Origin: Bullera alba
Lineage: Eukaryota; Basidiomycota; Tremellomycetes; Tremellales; Bulleraceae
NCBI GenBank assembly: GCA_001600095.1
Contig: BCIX01000004.1
Location: 1,864,586-1,928,585 of the forward strand
DNA length: 64,000 bases
Direction: 5' to 3'
Shown here: piece after piece, positions 24,001 through 33,753 of the stretch
Numbering within the stretch: the stretch's first letter is position 1
Layout: the number at the start of each line of letters is the position of its first letter
Translations under genes and position numbers: made by a program
Notes under the pieces: model-generated
What the model saw: only the letters and a program-made list of their open reading frames with translations
Databases searched by the model: none
Told to the model about the DNA's origin: nothing

Positions 24001-24446
24001 GTTGTTCGGGTGTCGCTCGAGAACTCAGAAGCTAGAAATTTGACCGCTTGTGGGACTGGGTGCTTCTGGAACCTTCCTGTCGTAGTCGTGGATACTTGTA
24101 CTCTGGAGAGAGCTGACTAAGCCCGAACGATGTCAACGACTCCCGCCCCATACTCCAGCCAGATCCCGCTTCCAAGACCGCCTCCACCTCGGCCTCCACC
24201 TCCTTGCTATACGTCAGGTGGAGGGATATGGTTCAGTCTCACACGGTGCGAGTGCGTCATTGGGCGCTACGAAGTACGAGCTGTACGACCAATGACTTGC
24301 CAATGACCATGGCGGGAGAAGAGCTCTAGCCAAGCTCTAGCCATAAGCTGACTGTATGTCCAGAGCTAACATGATCAGACAAGACATACATCATCTCTGG
24401 GTGTAGACTGCTATCTCCCTCTATTCCCCTTTCCCGTTCGTCTGAT
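24001..24446. promoter_or_regulatory. Promoter region of the short-chain dehydrogenase, 446 bp
   Basis: Upstream of the dehydrogenase (minus strand) and 3' of the prenyltransferase. It contains two CCAATGAC copies (24289-24296, 24300-24307) and a perfect tandem duplication of AGCTCTAGCCA (24322-24332, 24333-24343). The CCAAT boxes are about 290 bp upstream of the start, a usual place for Hap-complex sites. Confidence 0.45.
24322..24343. repeat. Tandem 11-bp repeat AGCTCTAGCCA x2
   Basis: Two exact copies back to back, immediately after two CCAATGAC boxes in the dehydrogenase upstream region. This may be a small tandem duplication without function. Confidence 0.5.
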
Positions 24447-25838
24447 CTACCGGCTCAAGGTCAACGCCGTGCTCGCAAGCACCAACGACAGCACAGCCGG
24501 CGTCACCAGCGTCAACACCGACACCAGGACACACAGCGAGCCGGTCCCCAATACCGGGATGAAACCCGGGAACAACCGCAAGAGGAGAGTGTCCACTGAT
24601 CCCCGTTTTTGACCCAAACTCGCCAAGAGCGACTTTGCAGTGATCAACACCGCCGGCAGGGCATACGCTCCTATGACCACCGCCCCGACTTTCCACCCTG
24701 CCTCAACATGCCTAGCACCCTTCTCCTCCAGTATCCTCCCCGCGACGGTGAGCACCATTCCCTGTCGAGCCCGGAGCTGCCTGAAGAAGCGATAGCTGAA
24801 CCACCCGCAGAGTCCGTTGAAAATGACGTATAGCCTCGTTGCCCATTGTTGGCCTACTCTGACGCAAAAGGTGTATTTCCCACCTCGACGATCGGTATCA
24901 ATGTCATGGATGTGCATGACGAAGATGCGCGCCTGTTCGAAGCAGTAGAATGCGCCGAGGATCGTCCACATTTGGGAATCGAGGTAGAAGCCCGTTCGGG
25001 AGGATTCTCGACTGGCGGTGAAGACGTCCGAGGGGGGGATGGCTTGGCCCGTGGCGGCAGTGTAGTGGCCTAGGATGCCGAAGAGCATTGAGACCGAAGA
25101 GAGGAGTAGTGCCGAGGTGAGCTCCCCAAGTCCGTGGTAGTGCAATCGGAGGGGTGGGCCGACATACGCTTGGGACAATATCGTGCAGATGACTCCGAGG
25201 GTCAGTGCGGATCCGCGGAACGGAGAGTCTGCTCTTCCAGCTCGAGTAGAGGTGAATTGGGCATAGTTCCTCGATGCGTAGATCATTATGCCTAATAGCA
25301 CTTGAACCAGAATTGCCAGTAGAAGCGTGGTGATGGGTGGGAAAGTGCCGTCATGGATTATCCTCGTGGTGTTGGACATGACCTTTTTGCTTATCTCCTC
25401 GACCTCCCCAAGCTTCTCCTGGGATCCTCCTCCTGGCTCCGACTTGAGTCTGGCCTTAGCTCGTTCTCTGGCCTCGACTTCTTTCTTGATCGTGGCGACC
25501 ATTCCGGGCCGATCGAGGTCCCAGTCAAAGTACTCGTTACCTAATCCGCTTCAGCATTCTCACTCTGAATCCCTCATGTTCTCTTTATCGCCCTCGGCGC
25601 ACTCACCATAGTTGATCGAGACGTTCGTACCCCATACCACCAGCATGCACTGTATCGTCGCCCACCAGTCCAGATTTCTGAATGCGCCCTCACCACTGGG
25701 ATTCGGAGTCGCGAATATCTGCGAGGAGGTCAGACATCCAAATAGGCACCAGAGCGGGACCTCTGTCGCGAGCGGGATCCGACCGAGCGCTATCAGGGCG
25801 TTGATCTTTCCGCCCAAGCTGAGCTTTTGCGGGTCCAT
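24447..25838 (-). CDS. UbiA-superfamily membrane prenyltransferase, MenA/UBIAD1-like
   Basis: Integral-membrane enzyme that would transfer a polyprenyl chain to an aromatic acceptor. 441 residues from exons 25607-25838 and 24447-25540, with the frame closing at NYG|NEY. The first UbiA motif is N79-E80-Y-F-D83-W-D-L-D87, where the family has NDxxDxxxD, so the first Asp is Glu. The second motif, HDIDTDRRGGKYTFCVRVG (about residue 290), resembles the MenA motif DxxxD...GKxTxxVxLG. Between them lie several hydrophobic helices (TTLLLAILVQVLLGIMIYA, LTSALLLSSVSMLFGILG) and a charged loop with KEVEARERAKARLKSE. The UbiA enzymes usual in fungi are Coq2 and Cox10; this looks closer to the menaquinone-type branch. 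The acceptor is unknown. Confidence 0.85.
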
Positions 25839-26380
25839 CGCGGACGCGAGCGACCGGAGCGAGCGTTGCTGCGCTACCGGGGGGATCGACCAGATCGAGC
25901 GCTACTCTCAGCGAGTGTTCGGGGCGAGAGATACGATCGAAACGGCGCAAGGCTTAGCTGATAGATATATAAAGATGACATTGCAAACAAGACATGGCCC
26001 AGCTCGATGACCAAAGGCCAGGATCGTTACCACAGCTCTGCCTTCCGAACAGGCATGGAATCGTGCTGACAGGTCGGGCCGCGCAGAGCCGACAGTCGTG
26101 AGATGACGTCAAGCGCGGAGAGGGTAGGCGCTCGTCTATCAACAGGCGCGTATGGTCGACATCTTGGTATACTTGCGGGACTGGATGTCTCTTGCACAGA
26201 TAGCTCTTCACATCTCGGACAGCAGTACCCGCCTAGTGTGTGCAAACACGGGGTCCGATCCACAGGTCTGTGGAAACACAGGTGGGGGACGATCGGCAAA
26301 CGCGGCGCGGAGATCATGACCTCGGCATGCGACGTGTCTACATCGATACAACCACAGAGTCCTCTCTCGCTCTATAGCTT
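25839..26380. promoter_or_regulatory. Promoter region of the prenyltransferase, 542 bp
   Basis: Upstream of the prenyltransferase and downstream of the cupin gene, both on the minus strand. A perfect CRE palindrome TGACGTCA lies at 26104-26111, about 270 bp upstream of the prenyltransferase start. AGATATATAAAGATG near 25962-25976 may hold a TATA-like box, though its polarity relative to the minus-strand gene is not decisive. Confidence 0.4.
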
Positions 26381-27092
26381 CTACAGCTTCGCGCTGGGTG
26401 AAGGAGGCGGTATAGCCTGCATACCAGTATAGTCCTTCGCCCCGCGATTCGTCACGCTACACGCATCAGCTTCGGCTTCAGCTTGATTCTCGATTTCATC
26501 ACTCTAGCGAGCGACTCACAAGAACGCCTTGAATGGCACAGGAAGGGATGTGAATGCTGCACCCTAGGTCGCGTCAGCTCAAACCATGTGAGTGTGGGTC
26601 CTGGACTTACTTTGGGCACGAACACCACGTCTCCGGCTTTGGCGATGAGCTTCTCCCTATCCTGGATCATGCTACCCAGTAGATCGATCAGGGGCGCAAC
26701 CAATCATCGATATACCGAGGATCGACTCACTGCCATTCCCCTTCGAGGAGGTATTTCCACTACACCCTCGTCAGCCAAGGATCCCAGACTCACAATCGTG
26801 GCAGCCGGGAGGGATCATATTTGAGTTGGACGCACCTCGTTGACCGGGAAACTGGGACTATACACCTCGGCCGCATTGGCCCCTTTGACGAACATACCCC
26901 CAGTGTATGCGACATCTGAAACCTCGGCAGTTCCTGTATCCCCTACAGAGGCTCAGCCTATTCTCTGTATACTGCCAAGCTTGAAGGAATAAGGGACTCA
27001 CTCGCATAGGCCCCTTGGTGGATGTTGTAGAGTGGACTCTGGCTGGCGCCGGGGTATACCACGACTTTGGGCTTTTCTCCTCTGCTCGACAT
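26381..27092 (-). CDS. Cupin protein, EutQ-like
   Basis: 135 residues from six exons (27002-27092, 26836-26942, 26731-26759, 26611-26671, 26520-26563, 26381-26456); 408 nt closes the frame. The joined product has the single-domain cupin pattern of ethanolamine-utilisation EutQ-like proteins: YTGGMFVKG, KYLLEGEWHMI, the hairpin KAGDVVFVPKGAAFTSL and KAFFVTNRG. The Gly/Asp/Pro positions of the barrel are kept; the metal-binding His residues of classical cupins are largely missing, as in many EutQ relatives. It is probably a small-molecule binding or isomerase-like protein of unknown substrate. Exon 3 is only 29 nt. The C-terminal exon depends on the GTGAGT donor at 26519. If that is not spliced, translation stops at once at the TGA overlapping the donor. 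Confidence 0.82.
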
Positions 27093-27293
27093 GGCGGTTG
27101 ATCTTAAACTGGTGTATACTTGGTCTGTAGATGTTGATGCATACTTGTGCTCTTCTGCAGCTGCCTGTGCATATCGCGTGCTTCTCTCGCGAAGATAGCA
27201 CGAGCAGCATACCCTATCGACAGTGGCTATAGCCTCGAAAATAGCCGATGGCTGCGCTTATCTAGCCGATGCATCTGGAGACTGGAACAACTT

Positions 27294-27938
27294 TCAGCTG
27301 ATCTGATTCTGCCCTGCCCTCTCCACATCTGACCTCGAAGCAATCAAAAAATGACCGTCGTTATCCCCTGCTGTGGACAGTGGACTGCCACCACCGACCG
27401 CTTCAGGGCATCCTTGCAACCTTCCATCCTGATACTCAGCGCCTCTGACACTTTCACAAAGTTCACTACGTTGGTCCCGCGCTGCGCTCGATCTAGAATC
27501 AGCTTCAGTCTCGCCAGTCTTGAACTCCGTCCACCGGGTCCAAGCCACTTCCAATACACTCGACGGGTTGGCATCCTCCTCTTCGCACTTGAGACCCTTA
27601 CGCGTTGACACTCCAGTGTGGATTGGATCGTCGATATACTCGCTTCCCGTTTGCGACCAATTCGCCAGGTCTTCCTCTTTGGCAAGCTGAGCTGCCAGCT
27701 TGGTATCGAGTGCGTCACTGTCCAGTTGAGCGGCTAGCTTCTCTTCAAATTCGGTATGGAGGTCTTTGTGGATTTGTCTCAATTGATTCAACAGCGTGTT
27801 CTGCTCTTTGGACCGATTGGACACCGGAGTCTCGGCCACGGATAGCCTAGCCCTGCGCAACCAGTGACTCGCCTCTCCAATTGTCAGCTGGGACGTATCG
27901 GCATCGAGCACATCGTAGATGTTTGCAAAGTGGCGCAT
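27294..27938 (-). CDS. Tandem family copy A: hypothetical protein, C-terminus frameshifted relative to copy B
   Basis: Unrecognised family, 214 residues in a single open frame starting MRHFANIYDVLDAD. Residues 1-60 align closely with copy B: NIYDVL, LTxGEASHWL, SxRSKEQ, and LL...L..HKDL. A duplicated KLAAQL block at about 68-85 is unique to this copy. A charged segment then has EYIDDPI, and after it WTEFKTGETEAD. Close to 27466-27476 the similarity to copy B moves to another frame, where ALSIRMEGCKDALKRSVV matches B's ALSDRMEGCKAALRGAVA and the stop is at 27344. Copy A therefore either has a new C-terminal ~50 residues or is decaying. No membrane segment or signal peptide is seen. The start context matches that of copy B. 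Confidence 0.55.
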   Translation of the reverse strand: MRHFANIYDVLDADTSQLTIGEASHWLRRARLSVAETPVSNRSKEQNTLLNQLRQIHKDLHTEFEEKLAAQLDSDALDTKLAAQLAKEEDLANWSQTGSEYIDDPIHTGVSTRKGLKCEEEDANPSSVLEVAWTRWTEFKTGETEADSRSSAARDQRSELCESVRGAEYQDGRLQGCPEAVGGGSPLSTAGDNDGHFLIASRSDVERAGQNQIS

Positions 27939-28573
27939 GGTGAGTGCTCACTGCTTCGTTCCAGCTGTTCAGCAAGCTGATGGCTGGAGAAGATAGGGGT
28001 AGAGAGTAGAGATCGCTCCAATGGGTGCAGTGGTGATGCAGGACAGCCGACTTTGCATTTCGTTGGGAATAGTACGATTCAGCTGAGCTGGCTCACGATG
28101 CTCGAGCTGTCTCATCGCCATTGGAATCGAGTGATCGATCCCTATAGCAGCAAGCGAAGGTAAAGGGAGATGGCTGATGTTTCCGAATGAGAGCGTTCTG
28201 TGAACCCACCCGCTGATATGTTTCACGTTTCAACGCTGCGTTGATGCAGACTCCCCATCGATCCTCATGAGTCCTACGGGCCATACTCATTTCCTCTCCT
28301 TTCCAGTGACACTCGTCAAAGTTTTGGTAACTCACAAGCCTTCGACATCTTCATACTGACACCCCCCTGATCAATGTCAATCACCCTATACTTCATCACT
28401 CAGGATCGCAATGTCGACTACTAACTCTACTTACTCTACTTGCTCTACTTACCAATATACCAGGGTGCGTCTACCCTTCGTCCCGGTTACTGCTCGGCCA
28501 CGGTGACTCGACGTCATTTCGGCTCCGCAGCCAAGTCTCTTCTAAGTATCAGAGTGAAGTGACCTTCCGGTCA
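27939..28573. other. Intergenic, 635 bp, between tandem family copies A and B
   Basis: Upstream of copy A and downstream of copy B. CTACTC/CTACTT repeats occur at 28418-28450 (ctactaactctacttactctacttgctctac). No coding signal is seen. Confidence 0.4.
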
Positions 28574-29091
28574 TCATCCACTGTACCCCGCCGCCACAGC
28601 TCCTCGAAGTGCAGCCTTGCAACCCTCCATCCTGTCACTCAAGGCTTTCGGCACTTTGTCACCATTCACCACGCTTTCCCAAGTCGCATTCGACCTGGCC
28701 TGTTCATCGGTCTCCCCAGCTGAGAGCTCCGTCCACCAGTTTTTGACGGAGCTTATCGCGCTCGAAACTTGCCCTTTCCTGTTGGACGTCGAAGCAGTTT
28801 GGTCACGAGACTCGATGGGATCGTCGGTATACTCACCTCCTCCCGAAGCCCATCGGACGAGGTTATAATCCTCATCAGCTTGTTCCGCCAGCTTTCCCTT
28901 TAGTCGACACTAAGATCCTTGTGGACTTCGAGTAGCTCGTTTAGCAAGTCTGATTGCTCCTTCGACCGGCTGGACGCCGGAATCTTGATCACTGCTTGCT
29001 TGGCGGCTGACAGCCAGTGACTCGCTTCGCCGAGCGTTAAATCATGGGTTTTGGCGGTGAGGACATCGTAGATGTTGGTGAAGCGGGACAT
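28574..29091 (-). pseudogene. Tandem family copy B, interrupted by a frameshift
   Basis: The start MSRFTNIYDVLTAKTHDLTL and the following block GEASHWLSAAKQAV...SRSKEQ...HKDL match copy A. At about 28900-28903 the frame runs into a stop (HKDLSVD, stop). The match resumes in another frame as KGKLAEQADEDYNLVRW, EYTDDPI, NWWTELSAGETDE and KALSDRMEGCKAALRGAV, to a stop at 28574. A single missing base would explain this. No GT-AG pair in the neighbourhood removes it as an intron. It is thus a recent pseudogene, a sequencing error or an unusual recoding site. The downstream two-thirds of the frame is otherwise undamaged, which argues that the lesion is young. A TATA-like CATAAATATT lies about 60 bp upstream of the start. 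Confidence 0.6.
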
Positions 29092-29636
29092 GGTGATCCG
29101 ATGTGAGCTGCTGACTGATAGTGAGGACAGTTGGTAACCAACCTGAAGAATATTTATGGAGGTTGGCGTGGGACGAGGATTGAGGAGCGAAAAGAAGCAG
29201 CAAGATCTGGGCAGATCTGTCACTGGAGAACAGCTCTCCTACAGCGACTGGCCCCTGCCTTGTCACCTGTCACAGTGTCTCACTGAGCGACATATCCCTT
29301 CAAGTGTAAGTGATGATGAAAGGAGAAGGCTGAGTTCTCTCAGTACGGCGACTCGGGGTGACTCCGATCTCCGATGTGTTTCATCATTGCGAACTCGACT
29401 TCGCGACCTTCGAATTCGATTGATGCCAGCTGATCCTATTAGCCGTATACTACTGCCCATCGGGGTCGTCAAGTCTCTCACACTGTCAACTGCATGCGCG
29501 CTATCACTACTGACTCTCCCCTGATCATCTACTCTCACACTCGACGAGCATTCCGAAGAATACGAATCATGATTACTCACTCAGGATGGTAGTGCCGGCT
29601 GGTTTACCAGGTCAACACACTGGGGACCCCCGCTGA
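29092..29636. other. Intergenic, 545 bp, between tandem family copies B and C
   Basis: Upstream of copy B, with the TATA-like sequence near 29145-29155, and downstream of copy C. No further gene is seen; a minus-strand frame at 29263-29580 has no family similarity. Confidence 0.4.
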
Positions 29637-30149
29637 TCACTTATCCGCCTGTACAACTCGACGCAAACCGACTTTGGTCATGACCATCTTGTTTTGCAAA
29701 CTCTCGGACAGAGCAGAAGCGCGCATGAGGCGAGCTCTGTAATCGTCTTCATAGGCACTTTTGACTGTACCAGTGAACAATCCCCTCACGCTGGGTGCTT
29801 GGGTATCTGCATTTTGGGCGGGCTGGCCTGAGCCATCGTAGACTGGGTCGTCTTCGTAGTCGTCACCTTCGAGCATGTGCTTTTGTAAAGACGTGCTCTC
29901 GTCATCTTCAGCTTGCCTCTCGGCGCTTGCCTTCGAGACGGCCGTCTCGACATCGGTGTCGACCTGACTGCGCATGTCTTTGAACTCTTTGACCAGGGTA
30001 TCGAGGTCGTTCGATGGGGCAGAACTCTGTTTACCGGTGAGGTATTTGATCGCACTGTCCAAAGCGACGGTGGCGGATCCACAGGTCAACTTGGCAGGGT
30101 CAGTATTGAGATAAAGCAGGACAGTACGAGCTTCTGAGCTGATGGACAT
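29637..30149 (-). CDS. Tandem family copy C: hypothetical protein, intact
   Basis: 170 residues, one exon, starting MSISSEARTVLLYLNTDPAKL. It is a more distant member of the same family. VLLYLNTDPAKLTCGSATVALDSAI corresponds to the YDVL...LTxGEASHWL block, EDDPVYDGS to EYxDDPI, and ALSESLQNKMVMTKVGLRRVV to the C-terminal ALSDRMEGCKAALRGAV. All three share a helix-rich, soluble, acidic-middle architecture with no signal peptide. Because copy C is intact over the positions where A and B are broken, it fixes the ancestral frame. TTTATAGGG about 205 bp upstream of the ATG may be the TATA box. Function unknown. Confidence 0.7.
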   Translation of the reverse strand: MSISSEARTVLLYLNTDPAKLTCGSATVALDSAIKYLTGKQSSAPSNDLDTLVKEFKDMRSQVDTDVETAVSKASAERQAEDDESTSLQKHMLEGDDYEDDPVYDGSGQPAQNADTQAPSVRGLFTGTVKSAYEDDYRARLMRASALSESLQNKMVMTKVGLRRVVQADK

Positions 30150-30996
30150 GATGGCGGTGTCGGTCTTGGTGAGTAAGTCTTTGGTCTGGGTGGTGGTATG
30201 GTGACAGAAGGTAATGACGAGTTGGGTAGTGGGGAGGGAAAGAGACCGGCTTGGATATCTACTGGGCTTATGTACTGCGACGATTCTTCTTCTCTCTCTG
30301 TCGAAATTCGAGACGTCGCACCACCCAAGTCGACCTTTGTCCACCTCATAACCCTATAAAGGAGCTTACCGAAAACGCCTGACGGGCAGCAGCTGCAGTC
30401 TATTAGAGCGTAATTCGTGCGAGGAAGAGGCAAGTCGGGGTCGATGACCATGAGCGTCATCCTCGACGAGTCTTACCTTTCAAGAGCCCCGTCAAGCGTG
30501 TTGAGAGGTTTCACAGAGGTTTTACTGATCGTCGTCTTTCATATGTCCGGTATGTGGCAGGTTTCGGGGTGGCAGTCGTCAACTCGCACTGGAGAAGCAA
30601 CACAGCATGTCAGCTTGGAGTCAGACTCGAGCAATCAGTGTAGGCCATAACGGTATCGCATATGTGCGCGGTGTGGGGTGACGGCGGAATCGTGCGATGA
30701 GATGTCTCAGGATGGGCGGTAGCTGTGTGCGAGGTCAGTAGATGTGGTATATCGATCCAGATGTCGATGATATGGGTTGGGAAGTGGGAGTCGTGAAAAG
30801 CTGCATACACATTAACCATCCATTCCCCTTACTCAACTCCACATGGTCAACATCACAATCACACAGGTCTCCGCCTCTGCCCTCTTCCCTCGTCCATCCT
30901 TTCTCATCCTCAATACTCATCATCACAGCCCAGAAATCTAATGACAGAGGTCCACAAGCGACCATAGACCGATCAAAGTCCCCTCTGCGCCCTGGC
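30150..30996. other. Intergenic, 847 bp
   Basis: Promoter of tandem family copy C and 3' region of the copper transporter. A TATA-like sequence lies at 30353-30361. No further coding region with splice logic is visible. Confidence 0.4.
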
Positions 30997-31817
30997 CTAG
31001 CAGCAGTGCCCGGAGCCGAGGTGTTGAGTGCCCAAGCAGGTATCCCTAGCGAAGAAGATGTATCCGACGGTGTGCCCGATGAAAATCGCAAAGAGGATGT
31101 ATCCGTTGTAGTACATCCCGAGCAGCATCCTACCGGGTGGTCAGCATGGCTCAGGGGAGGACTGGAGAGTAAAAGATGTCACAATGAGGGATTGAGGTTC
31201 GAGTGTAGGAAGGAGGCTTGGCGGGGGAAGGGGCAGTATACCAAAGGAGTTTCACTCACACTAGGAAGGAAGCCGTGAAGTGGGATCCATAGACCAGACC
31301 CCTGAGCACCTGCTGAGGCCAAGACGGCGTGAATCTACCCCTTCTCAGCTCCACGTTCGAGCTGTGTCGCCGCACACTCACTGTCCGATGGTACTTCCAA
31401 TAGCGAACCCCACGGCGGGAGCCTCGAGATCCTGAGTGGCCTTTGATGGCCCGGCATCATTACCGTCCACCACACTGTTGTTGCTGGAGGAGACGCGGCT
31501 CAAGGCGTTTCTGGTGAGGTACCTGTCGTACTCTCTGCCTCCGCGCCTGACGGCCTCGATGAGGATGACGAGGATGAACACTCCGATGACACTGCCAGCG
31601 AACATCCCCTTCGAGGTATTGTGCCATGAGCTAGAGAGGAAACACGTGTCGACAGAGTACCAGTTCCACAGCATGGATACTATCGATGCGTCAGCATCAA
31701 CACACGGTGATCCAGTACATGTCGTATCATGAGGCGGAGGGTCTACTCACTCTTACAAGCTGCACCTGAACTGCCTCCCATGTCCATCCCAGAGTCGCCG
31801 TGGTCCATGCCGCTCAT
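30997..31817 (-). CDS. CTR: Ctr-family high-affinity copper transporter
   Basis: Trimeric plasma- or vacuolar-membrane Cu(I) importer. 190 residues from exons 31751-31817, 31382-31679, 31260-31334 and 30997-31129; 573 nt closes the frame. The N-terminus carries Met/His copper ligands (MSGMDHGDSGMDMGG). CKISMLWNWYSVDTCFLSSSWH and GMFAGSVIGVFILV form TM1 in the standard Ctr layout. TM2 carries the selectivity motif MxxxM (MLLGM) and TM3 the packing motif GxxxG (GHTVG). The protein ends GHCC, the Cys/His exit ligand. A loop of ~60 residues with VSSSNNSVVDGNDAG follows TM1. TATATAAGGG at 31951-31960 is a good TATA box 135-145 bp upstream of the ATG. Copper-responsive regulation is expected from the family. 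Confidence 0.94.
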
Positions 31818-32335
31818 GTCAATGTTGAAAGTGGTCTGCGTGTCTGGAGTCGTGATGGAGGTATGCTTAATGCTAGGTGCGACGCCTCAGTCGTGAGTAT
31901 GTAAGAAGTGATGTCTTGGAAGAGATCAGTTCTCGATCAACCCCTACTACCCCTTATATACCCTTCGCAGCGTTCTCCCCCTCGACGACGGATGGGAGTG
32001 CCCAGGTGATGGATCTGCCGCATGTGAATGAGCCATATCAGTACCCTGCGCTCTGATTCGCCCAACTCCATCTATACCATCTCCCAAAGGTGGTTTGAAG
32101 TCTGAACTCTGTCGTCGAGCAAGGAATGGACTCACCAACCTGAGCCATATACTCCACGCGACGGATGGCGCGTGCCTGACAGCGCGGTGTTTTGCCGCGC
32201 GTATCGGTCACTCGAGCTGCAGCCTGCAAGTAGCCTGCTGTCCCTTCGATGCAATACAACGCATCATGCATAGCCAGTGATTTCAGGCTGGTGCTACGAG
32301 CAGTGGCCTGCATGCACCCACTCGAAGGGGTGCAA
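31818..32335. promoter_or_regulatory. Promoter region of the copper transporter, 518 bp
   Basis: TATA box TATATAAGGG on the minus strand at 31951-31960. Beyond about 32040 the sequence is the 3' region of the second dehydrogenase. I looked for a clear copper-response element and saw none that I would defend. Confidence 0.5.
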
Positions 32336-33753
32336 TCACCAAGGGAGCTCCAATGGCGTCTCCTGCTTGGCTGCCGCTTTACCCATGACCTCTTCGGCAT
32401 TCCCGATTCCACTGAGTGATGCGTTAGTGATCTTCCAGTCAATCCATGGTTCGGGTGTCGGCAGCCACTCACCGTCCTCCCACTTGAGATTGATCTCCGT
32501 TAGTACATATGATTGAGGCACAGAATAGCAGTACTCACTCGGCGCCCAGTGCTTCCCCGTCATGCTCAGGTCGAGCTTGTCGACAAAGTCGGCAAACGGC
32601 CCTGCTGCCTCTTCCGGCGTTACCGCTACAGAGCATCAGATCGGCCAAATACAGCGGTCAGCTAGGAGATGAGAGCGAGACCCACCTCCGCCAGCGTCGT
32701 AGAACTGCTCGAATCCAGCGCCTTTAGTCATCTCTAAGTCAGAGCATCAGCTGCTTGATAACGTCTTCCAACGGGCTTCAAGATAGCTTCAGCCGACGTA
32801 CCGGTCTTGAGGAAACCAGGCTGTCGTGAGATGCTATCAGCATAGTCGAGATATACGGCGTGCATTGTCGCTGACTCACGTGGATCATGGCCACTGGGAT
32901 ACCCTTCTCCTTGAGGTCAAAGCCGAGCAACTTGCCGATCATGTTTCCAGCGGCTTTACTCCCGTGATGGCCGTACATCCCTCCTCCCTCGCCTTCAGTA
33001 CGGAGGCCAATTGAGCCACCTTCCGAGGTCAAGATGAGGATCTTGGCGTCCTCAGCCAGCGACGACGATGTGACGCTGTGACGAGTGGTCAGATCTGGGC
33101 AAGAGGCAGATTGATGTATGGTGGGGCTTACAGGCTTTCCACGACGAATACCTGGGTGTAAATTGAGTCAGCAAGTGGTCCATTCCAGTGTTCTGGGGGG
33201 TCCTGGGAGTATCCAAAGAGACCAGAGGGCTCAGACGAAAGAGATAGATGCCACTCGGACTCACTGGGGCAATCGAGCAGATTGTGTACATTGCAATTTG
33301 GGCATCCCAGTCGCTCTTGCCGAATTCCTGGGGTGTGGTGGGTCAGCGCAACGTCACTGACTTCATTCCTCCAACAGCCACGTTCCCAAGCCATCACAGC
33401 TACCGCAGACGCAGTTGATCAAAGACCTCACTACGACTTGTCTCGGCAATACCCCCCACATCCCCTCACCAACAACCGCGGTGGAGACTTACCTCGGGCT
33501 TGAGCAGGCCAGCGACGTAGATCACAACCTGGACCTTGGAGCCTTTAAGCCCTTTCACCACCTTCTCCCCGCAGTCCGACTTCGAGACGTCGATTCCTTC
33601 GAGCACATTGATACCCTTGGGCAATTCTCCTTTGGTCTCAGAACGGACCGTGGCGAAGACGTTGGAAGGGCCGATCGTCGAGGCGTACTTCTCAACGAGG
33701 GCCAAACCGAGTCCTCGAGAAGCGCCGACGATCAATACTGACGACGGGGACAT
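32336..33753 (-). CDS. Short-chain dehydrogenase, carbonyl-reductase-like (sniffer type)
   Basis: NAD(P)H-dependent oxidoreductase in six or more exons. The N-terminus MSPSSVLIVGASRGLGLALVE holds the cofactor motif in the form GASRGLG. VVIYVAGLLKPE replaces the usual NNAG. LILTSEGGSIGLR carries the catalytic Ser, and YGHHGSKAAGNMIGK the Tyr/Lys pair. PGFLKTxMT follows. The last exons join as KHWAPMGGRGIGNAEEVMGK and end LELPW. Two short introns there (branch points TACTAAC and TCACTAAC) are required; without them the frame gives a junk insertion. It is more similar in layout to fungal C-factor/sniffer dehydrogenases than to the dehydrogenase at 22907. The substrate is unknown. Confidence 0.88.

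Noticed and set aside
27939..28573. Fourth copy of the tandem family between A and B
   Set aside because: I looked for the YDVL/GEASHWL and DDP motifs on both strands and did not find them.
28890..28910. Programmed ribosomal frameshifting in family copy B
   Set aside because: No slippery heptamer followed by a pseudoknot is visible; a simple one-base loss fits better.
31190..31210. tRNA B-box-like GGTTCGAGT
   Set aside because: No A-box or cloverleaf can be drawn around it, and it lies inside an intron of the copper transporter gene.
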